NCBI RefSeq assembly: GCF_024763615.1
Contig: NC_077222.1
Coordinates: 88,412,001 to 88,476,000 of the forward strand
Length of the DNA stretch: 64,000 bases
Source: Phlebotomus papatasi
Lineage: Eukaryota; Arthropoda; Insecta; Diptera; Psychodidae
Direction: 5' to 3'
This document shows, in pieces, positions 57,101 through 64,000 of the stretch. The position numbers were made by a program, and so were the translations under genes. The notes under the pieces were generated by a model. The model made no database searches and was not told the origin of the DNA. It saw nothing but the letters and a program-made list of their open reading frames with translations. The number at the start of each line of letters is the position of its first letter. Position 1 is the first letter of the stretch.

Positions 57101-60100
57101 ATTATGTTTTCACATTTTCAGCCTTATTTCCTACATTTCTAGTTAAGTTTCCGCGTTTCCAAGAATGTTTCTATGTTTCTATCCGTTTTTCAGTCGTTCT
57201 ATCAATGTTTCGATTCAGGTTCCAATTTTTTGGGCATTTTGTGTTATCGCGTTACCAGAAAGATTTTTTATGATTCTAGACAAGTTTCTCCGTTTTTAAG
57301 CGTATTTCCTCGTTTACATGTTTCCGTGGTTTCAGTATTGTTTCCTTGTTTCCTTGTCTTCTTTCTCCCTCCACCCCCGAAAACCTAAAAACCATGTTTT
57401 TCCCGTTTTTCTCAATATTGGCCCAAGTTTTTTCAATGATTTCCGGATATGTTTTAGAAGTAATCCAGGCGAACATTTCATCTAAACATACCTATGACCG
57501 GAAAATTCGCCATTTTGAATTATTAAAGGTCAAACGTTAACCACTTTGGAGGGCCCATTTTTCAACCGATTTGGTTAAATTTGGATTTTTTGGAAAGGTA
57601 CTGAAATTTTGAACCCGACTAGATCGATTTTCATCGATAATGAGTTCATGAAGTAATCGTAATTGATTTATTTTTCTCGAATATTCCCTTTTTTGCGCGT
57701 AAGCATGTTAGGGGAAAGTACTCTCCCTTCGAACGTTGATACCTTTGAATAATGTGATTTTTTTTTTAGTTTTTCTAAGAGACTTACACATTTCTTTTGA
57801 ATATTAGTTGGCTTATTATCAATTGTTGATAATTCCGTGATAATTTAGTGTAAATCTCTTACGAAAAGCAAAAGAATTTCACATTATTCGAAGGCATGAA
57901 CATTCTAAAATGCACACTTTTCAGTAAATTTTCTAGTTCAGAATTGTTTTCCGATTTGAAAATGAATGTTGTCCTTAATAAACCTGTATCTTGAACATTA
58001 TAAACCCAAAAAAACATCCGAAAAGATCATTCAGGGATAGCTCTATCTCGTGAGTTCGAGCATTCCGCAAAGCTCAGACGTTTTGCTACCTCTTTTGAGC
58101 TATTTTTTTGATATTTTTGTTTAAGGCATATTTAAGATTTTATTAAATAATTAGAATTTTACGGAAAAATGGAATCAGTGAATATTAAATAAAAAAAATA
58201 ATAATAATAAAAAAATAGTAGTTTTTATTAAGTACCACTAACATAAATATATTTTTTAATATTTTATTAAAACTTTAATTCTTAAAATCCAAAAGTAATA
58301 TTTAAATATTTTTTATACCAATTATTTTATAAAGCACAAGTAATATCAATTTACAAAAATTTTGTTTTTTTCATAATTTTTCTAGTAAAACCTTTTTTTA
58401 AAACTTTATTGAAGAAAGAAAATCTCCAAAATACATATACGACTCTTGGTCAATCAATCGACGACATTCTTAATAATGAAAATTAATTTTTAATATTTAT
58501 TTGTTTTGATATTGGCTCTCAATTGAAAAGCCTAAAGACGAATTTTAAAAAGCATTATTATTTTTTATTTAAAACAATTTAAAAATTCCTTAAATTTATT
58601 TAAATAGAGAAAAATCTAAACATTTTTTTCAAGTACTTACATGAATGATGGTGGTGTTGGTGGCGGAAGTGACCGGAGTTGCGACGGACGTCTGAATGGA
58701 CGTTGTGTCCATCCCTGAGTTCATCTCCGGCTCCCCATTGGCCTCCTGGGACTGCTGAGAATTGCTCCCTGAGACCGTTGGGATAGCCGTGATGGACACA
58801 GCCGGTACTCCCGCCGCAGAAGTTGCGATGCTTGTGACGGCTGACGAAGCCGCAGCGGCTGCAGCCGCCGCAGCTGCGCTAGCTTGAGCACTGAGTTCCT
58901 CCTTCATTCGCTTCATCGCATGAGATTTTGCATGTTTCCGCAGATGATCCTTGCGATAGAAGCCCTTCCCACATTCCCCGCAAATCTGCCAGAAATCAAC
59001 AATTTCAACCAATCAGTTAAAAGACAAAAAAAAACTCCCCTGTAAAAATCTACTCACTTCCGTCTTCTCCCCGCTGTGAATGACAAAATGGAGATTGAGA
59101 TGTTCTTTGCGTTTGAAACCCTTCATGCAGACACTGCAGATGTAGGGCCGATCGGGATTGTGACCCAATTTGTGCCTCTCCAGGTGCTCCTTTCTCTTCA
59201 GTCCAGCTCCGCAAATGTCACAAATGAATCTACAACATTGATTAATCATCTCAACCAAACGGTACTAACTCTCCAAAAATCTCATTAAATTTCTCGGTAA
59301 ACTGGGTAAACCCGAATAATCTGGAGTCCAAAAAAAGCTTTTAGCACTTCATTAGAATGTTTTAATTTGAAAATGCTCGGTTAAAGAAAGAGTATCTTTC
59401 TTTCTTTCTTCAGCAATTAGTAGATATAGATTTGTACAAATTGAGCTAAAAAGCCGAAATCTCGGGCTTTTGGTTCTCTATCGACCATTAAAGGGGCTAA
59501 AGAGGTTAATTAATCTATCTCGCTTTGTAAAGAACTTTTTGCTATGCTTTGTTTTTTACAGAAATACCAAACGACACGTGTTTGTACTCCAGACAATTCT
59601 CTCAATCTTCAGATAGATATGTCTGGATTTTAAATCTAAGAATCACGATGCATTTCAACAAAAAGCCTTTTGAATATTTTCTCAACTTTCTTTTGCATTT
59701 GAAATTATTAAAAACGGTTAAGAGGAAGATTACTTATTGAGGCTTTTTACACACTTGCAACTTGAACAATTTTCTCAATTTTGAGATATATCAATCCGGA
59801 TGTTACCCTATAGAACCCCAAAACATTTCATTAATGGACTTTTAGAGCCTTTCTTTATCTCCCTTTTGGATTTAGAATTATCAAAATCGGTCACGTAGAA
59901 GCTTAGCTAGAAAGGTTCTCCTGAACCCTTGCTACTTCAACAATTTCTCAATCTGGAAATATCTCAATCCAGATTTTAAACTTTAGAACCTCAAAACATT
60001 TTATAAATGAGCCTTTAGAGTAATTCTTTATCTTTCTTTTGCTTTTGGAATTATCAAAATCGGTTAAGTGAAATCTTGGTAACAAGAGTTTTCCTGAACC

Positions 60101-63100
60101 TTAGCAATTTCAACAATTTCTCAATCTCGAGATATATCAATCTGGATTTTGGCTTTAAATTCTCCAAATATTTCATTAATGGGCTTTTAGAGTTTTTCTT
60201 TATCTTTATTTCGCTTTTGGAATTATCAAAATCGGTTAAGTAGAAGCTTAATATGAAAGGCTTTCCTAAACCCTTGCTATTTCAACAATTTCTCAATTTT
60301 TCAAATATATCAATCCGGATTTTAGTCTTAAGACTTCCAAAACATTTCATGACTGGACTTTTAGAATGTTTCATTATCATCTTTTTGCATTTAGAATTAT
60401 CGAAATCGGTTAAGTGGAAGCTTAACTAGAAAGGCTTCATTGAACCCTTGCTACTTGAATAATTTTCCCAATCTTGAGATATATCAATCCGGATTTTAAC
60501 TTTTAGAACCTTAGACCAATTAATTAATGGGCTTTTAGGGTCTTTCTTTAACTTTCTTTTGGATTTAGAATTATCATAATCAGTTATATGGAAGCTTAGG
60601 TAGAAAAGTTTTCTCTTGAAACCCTTGCAACTTCAACAATTTTCCCAATCTTGAGATATATCAATCCGGATTTTAAACTTTAGAATCCCGAAACATTTTG
60701 TGATTGAGCTTTTAGTGTTTTTCTTTATCTTTCTTTTGCATTTGGAATGATCAAAATCGGTTATATGGAAGCTCAGCTAGACAGGTTCTCCTGAACCCTT
60801 GCAACTTTAACAATTTTGTCAATCTTGAGATATATCAATCCGGATTTCAAACCTTAGAATCCCGAAACATTTTGTCATTGAGCTTTTAGAGTTTTTCTTT
60901 GTCTTTCTTTTGCATTTGGAATGATCAAAATCGATTATATAGAAGATTAGCTAGAAAGTTTCCCCTGAACCCTTGCAATTTCAACAATTTTCTCAATTTT
61001 GAGATCTATCAATCCGGATTTTAAACTTTAGAATCCCGAAACATTTTGTGATTGAGCTTTTAGTGTTTTTCTTTATCTTTCTTTTCCAATTAGAATTATC
61101 AAAATCGGTTAAGTGGATGCTCAGCTAGACAGGTTCTCCTGAACCCTTGCAACTTTAACAATTTTCTCAATCTTGAGATATATCAATCCAGATTTGAAAC
61201 TTTAGAATCCTGAAACATTTTATCATTGAGCTTTTAGAGTTTTTCTTTATCTTCCTTTTGCATTTCGAATGATCAAAATCGGTTAAGTGGAAGCTTAGGT
61301 AGAAAGGTTTCCCTGAACTCTTGCAACTTGAATAATTGTCCCAATCTTGAGATATATCAATCCGGATTTTAACCTTAGAATCTTGAAACATTTTATCATG
61401 GAGCTTTTAGAGTTTTTCTTTATATTTCTTTTGCATTTGGAATGATCAAAATCGGTTAAGTGGAAGCTTAACTAGAAAGGTTTCCCTGAACTCTTGCAAC
61501 TTGAATAATTTTCCCAATCTTGAGATATATCAATCCGAATTTTAGCCCTTTAAACCTCAAAACATTTCGTTAATAACCTTTTAGAATCCTTATTCATCTT
61601 TCTTTTTCAATTAGAATTATTAAAATCGGTCAAGTGGAAGCTTAGCTAAAAAGGTTCTCCTGAAACCTCGTAACTTCAAAAATTTACCCAGTCTTGAGAT
61701 ATATCAATCCGGATATTAACTTTTAGAACCTCAGAACATTTCATTAATGGGCTTTTAGGGTCTTTCTTTAACTTTGTTCTGAATTTGGAATTATCAAAAT
61801 CGGTTAAGCAGAAACTTAGTTACATCGATTTTAACGAACCCTTGCACCAATTCCAAAAAGTGTTCAAAGAAAATGTTCACTCACCTCCTCTCAATCTTGT
61901 GGACGGATAGATGTTGTTCGAGGTTCTCCTTCTCAGGGTAGGCACGATGACATTCCGGACAACAGAACAGGATAGTTCCATCGAGCGCCGTAGCAATGTG
62001 AACTTGACCTGGTTTGGGTCTTTTAGGCTTGGGCGGTTTCTTCTTATACCGTCGCTTCTTCTTGGCTTTCTCTCCACCCTCTCCCGCTGGAATGTCACCC
62101 TGAATATCTGTTCCAACACTGGCATCCTGACTATGACTCTCCTGCTGCTGCACCTGACCCTCAACCTGTTGCTGTTGCTGCTGCCCACCGTAGTCATAGG
62201 TGATCAATGCCCCATTCAATGGGGAATTCTCCACCTGAGATTCACGCTTAATAGTCTCAGCATTGAACTTGAGGAAATGATGCAGATGCAGGGGTAACTC
62301 CTGCGTAGGTATACGCGAAAGGTAGTCCGAGATATCAGTTGATGCACTCGGTGTTGATACTGAATTTTGCCAAACTGGCTCCTGTTTTATCTGTATTGGT
62401 CTTCAAGGAGAAAGAAATAGGATAATTTTCCCGTTTTCATCATTTGCACATGGAAATTGTAATGAAAGCTACAACAAATTGTAAATTTTTTGTTGTAGAC
62501 CTTCAGAAATTTTGAGATATATCTAACCGGATTTTTTTTGGTAGAACTTCAGAACTTTATATTAACAGGCTTTTAGGCAATTTATTCAGCTTTTGTTTGC
62601 ACTAAAAATTATTAAAATTGGTTATGTGGAAGCTTAGTTATAAAGGTTTTCCCGAAACCTTACGATTTAGAAAAATAATATTACAGAAAATCTATGGTTC
62701 ATTTGAAAAATGTTCTTTCTTTTGATAAAATTTCAAATTATTACTCAAATTACTAATTTTAACTGACAAAAAAAATTTATAGATTTTTAAACACTAAAAT
62801 TAAAAAAATAAATAAAAATTTTGAGATATATCTATCCGGATTATATTCGCCATAACCTCGAAACTTTTCATTAACAGGCTTTTAGGAAATTTCTTCAGCT
62901 TTCTTTTGCATTTAAAATTCCTAAGTTCGGTTAAGTAGAAGCTTAGTTACAGAGGTTTTACCGAAACCTTACGATTTAAAAAAAATAATATTACAGAAAA
63001 TCTATGGTTTATTTGAAAAAATTTTCTTTCTTTTGATATAAATTTCAAATTATGACTCAAATAACTAATTTTAACTGAAAAAAATTTTATAAATTTGTTA

Positions 63101-64000
63101 AACACTAGAATTATAAAAAAATAAATAAAAATTTTGAGATATATCTATCCGGATTATATTTGCCAGAACCTCAAAACTTTTCGTTAACAGGCTTTTAGGA
63201 AATTTCTTCAGCTTTCTTTTGCATTTAAAATTCCTAAGTTCGGTTAAGTAGAAGCTTAGTTACAGAGGTTTTTCCGAACTTTCAAGTTTTTTCTAAGGAA
63301 TCATTAGAAAACATTTATGGTTCATTTAACTTTCAAATTCACCGACTGGTATTATTAGCAATTTGCACGTTGACTTTCTACTTTGCAAAAGCTATAACTG
63401 AAAATTTTTATTGAATTCTGCAATAAAAATTTGCAAATATTTGTCACTTCTGACGAAGGAGGTTAATCATTTCAGTAAACTGTGTTTATGTTCCACATTT
63501 CTTCAAAGTAAAAAAATAACTCTTTTTGTTAAGAGGCACGTCCGGTGTTAGCCCGAAATCGTGCTTTGAATGTGTAATCAAGAGTTAAAGTGATAGAGAG
63601 CACTTACTTGACCACTGCTTCCTCCTCCTTGGAGCTTTGCTCCGTCGTCTGAGATGCCGTGGTTTGCTGAGTATTCTGCTGTTGCTGCTGCTGCTGCTGT
63701 TGGGCTTGTGAGCTCATAGCTGCCTGAGCCTGAGCAATGAGTTGCAGATCCTGCGGCTGTAGGGCCGCAACAACGGTCATACCCTCAGGTAGCCCATGAT
63801 TCTGGAGGATATCACCCTCCTGAGGTGCATAGGCCACCGTTAGAACCGTTGTGCCCTGTTGCAGTCCCTGTATGGGTATCTGCATCTGGCCCATCTGAAA
63901 CTTGGGTTGCTGCTGAATGGGATTGGGATTGACAACCTGAATTTGCACAGTTTGCTGAGCATCTCCCGGCTTTGCACCAGGCATCGTGATTGGGAGCGTT
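54104..64000 (-). CDS. four-finger C2H2 zinc-finger protein, Gln-rich (gene 4), 5' end beyond window
   Basis: Minus-strand exons are 64000-63608 (open to the edge), 62400-61885, 59229-59058, 58985-58641 and 54229-54104. Phases fit throughout (2, 2, 0, 0) with GT/AG ends, and the last exon ends SDSLM-stop. From the ATG at 63984 the visible product is 511 aa, but five more in-frame codons lie upstream, so that Met may be internal. The N-terminus is Gln-rich (nine-Gln run); a basic KKKRRYKKKPPKPKRPK stretch is a likely nuclear signal. C2H2 fingers: C273/C276/H289/H293, C301/C304/H317/H321, C329/C332/H345/H349 and C357/C360/H373/H377, joined by HNPDRPY and HSGEKTE linkers. A ten-Ala run and a Ser/Thr/Val-rich tail follow. 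It should be a DNA-binding nuclear regulator. From memory the finger block resembles Drosophila l(3)neo38; I have not verified this, so no symbol is given. Confidence 0.85.
54551..54588. repeat. perfect 15-bp-stem hairpin in the last intron of gene 4
   Basis: ATAAGGATGTCCATA and TATGGACATCCTTAT pair exactly around an eight-base loop (TATAAGAT). On the sense (minus) strand it would form a stable intronic RNA hairpin. The stem is short for a microRNA precursor. Confidence 0.7.
55150..57060. repeat. 1.9-kb polypyrimidine minisatellite in the last intron of gene 4
   Basis: The + strand is almost entirely variants of TTTCTGTTTCTTCG and TTTCTGTTTCTCCG. The minus strand, the sense strand of gene 4, is therefore GAAACAGAAACGAAGAAAC-like. 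The near absence of stop codons gives long meaningless open frames on both strands (up to 557 codons). A higher-order unit of 269 bp occurs twice in tandem (55972-56240 and 56241-56509), marked by CTGTCTCCCC at 55972, 56241 and 56510. Such polypurine tracts can form triplex structures. Confidence 0.9.
57345..58098 (+). repeat. R2 family, copy 4, carrying an inserted TIR element
   Basis: It contains GGAGGGCCCATTTTTCAACC, AATTGATTTATTTTTCTCGA and the family end GTGAGTTCGAGCATTCCGCA followed by AAGCTCAGACGTTTTGC. About 57711-57920 interrupts it with a degenerate inverted pair (CCTTTGAATAATGTGA against TCACATTATTCGAAGG). It lies in the intron of gene 4. Confidence 0.6.
59580..61860. repeat. about 175-bp satellite array, intron between exons 2 and 3 of gene 4
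   Basis: About 13 head-to-tail units can be counted by the marker GAGATATATCAATCCGG, which recurs at about 59783, 59955, 60130, 60303, 60477, 60653, 60829, 61003, 61177, 61350, 61524 and 61699 (spacing 172-176), with a weaker unit before. Each unit also carries TTCTTTATCTTTCTTTTGCA, ATTATCAAAATCGGTTAAGT and GGTTCTCCTGAACCCTTGCA. Units differ by scattered substitutions. The array ends about 25-50 bases from the coding exon at 61885. Confidence 0.9.
62500..63300. repeat. related about 310-bp tandem repeat, next intron of gene 4
   Basis: Three units marked by GAGATATATCTA at about 62514, 62823 and 63135 (spacing 309-312; the last is cut short). Each holds the same core as the 175-bp satellite (the marker, AGGCTTTTAGG, GGTTA.GT.GAAGCTTAGTTA) plus an AT-rich insert of about 135 bases. 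Units 2 and 3 are almost identical. So one satellite family occupies the introns on both sides of the exon at 61885-62400. Confidence 0.85.

Noticed and set aside
59580..61860. CRISPR-like array
   Set aside because: The repeat unit (about 175 bp) is continuous with no unique spacers, the host is eukaryotic, and there are no cas genes. It is a satellite.

Overview
This window is AT-rich, intron-containing animal DNA, almost certainly from an insect and most likely a nematoceran fly (a sand fly or mosquito relative). That placement is an inference from compact TATA/initiator promoters, cuticle-type secreted proteins with an intron inside the signal peptide, a Drosophila-like C2H2 zinc-finger gene, and many small terminal-inverted-repeat (TIR) elements. 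There are no operons, CRISPR arrays, prophages or bacterial features.

Four genes can be rebuilt from splice sites and reading phase. Gene 1 (+, 3775-15876, four exons, 561 aa) encodes a secreted Gln/His/Pro-rich protein with seven copies of a 10-residue YEEHQQGQ-type repeat. Gene 2 (+, 24815-27891, three exons, 949 aa) encodes a second, larger secreted Pro/Gln/His-rich protein. Gene 3 (+, 47331-53047, two exons, 207 aa) encodes a small secreted Gly/His-rich protein with a GGHESFG repeat. Gene 4 (-, 54104 to beyond 64000, five visible exons) is a Gln-rich nuclear factor with four C2H2 zinc fingers; its 5' end lies outside the window. Genes 3 and 4 converge. Genes 1-3 each have a recognisable TATA box and initiator. 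They look like extracellular or cuticle-matrix genes, although I could not name an orthologue for any of them.

The rest is intron and intergenic DNA packed with repeats. 1-3.4 kb: no gene. 3.8-14.4 kb: the large introns of gene 1, holding a cluster of palindromic MITEs, a nested pair of TIR elements and a degenerate LINE tail. 16-24.7 kb and 28.2-46.8 kb: gene-poor, with a 1.7-kb decayed DNA transposon present once on each side of gene 2, a perfect 90-bp palindrome, TTAA-flanked piggyBac-type MITEs (one nested in a LINE 3' end), TA-flanked MITEs and a tRNA-derived SINE. 47.6-52.7 kb: the large intron of gene 3, with further repeats. 54.2-64 kb: introns of gene 4, which hold a 1.9-kb polypyrimidine minisatellite with a 269-bp higher-order unit and a roughly 175-bp satellite on both sides of one coding exon.

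I found no convincing new multi-gene system. The most notable items are the satellite-flanked zinc-finger exon, the perfect palindrome at the end of a transposon copy, the nested MITE insertions that reveal their target sites, and the three apparently undescribed low-complexity secreted proteins.
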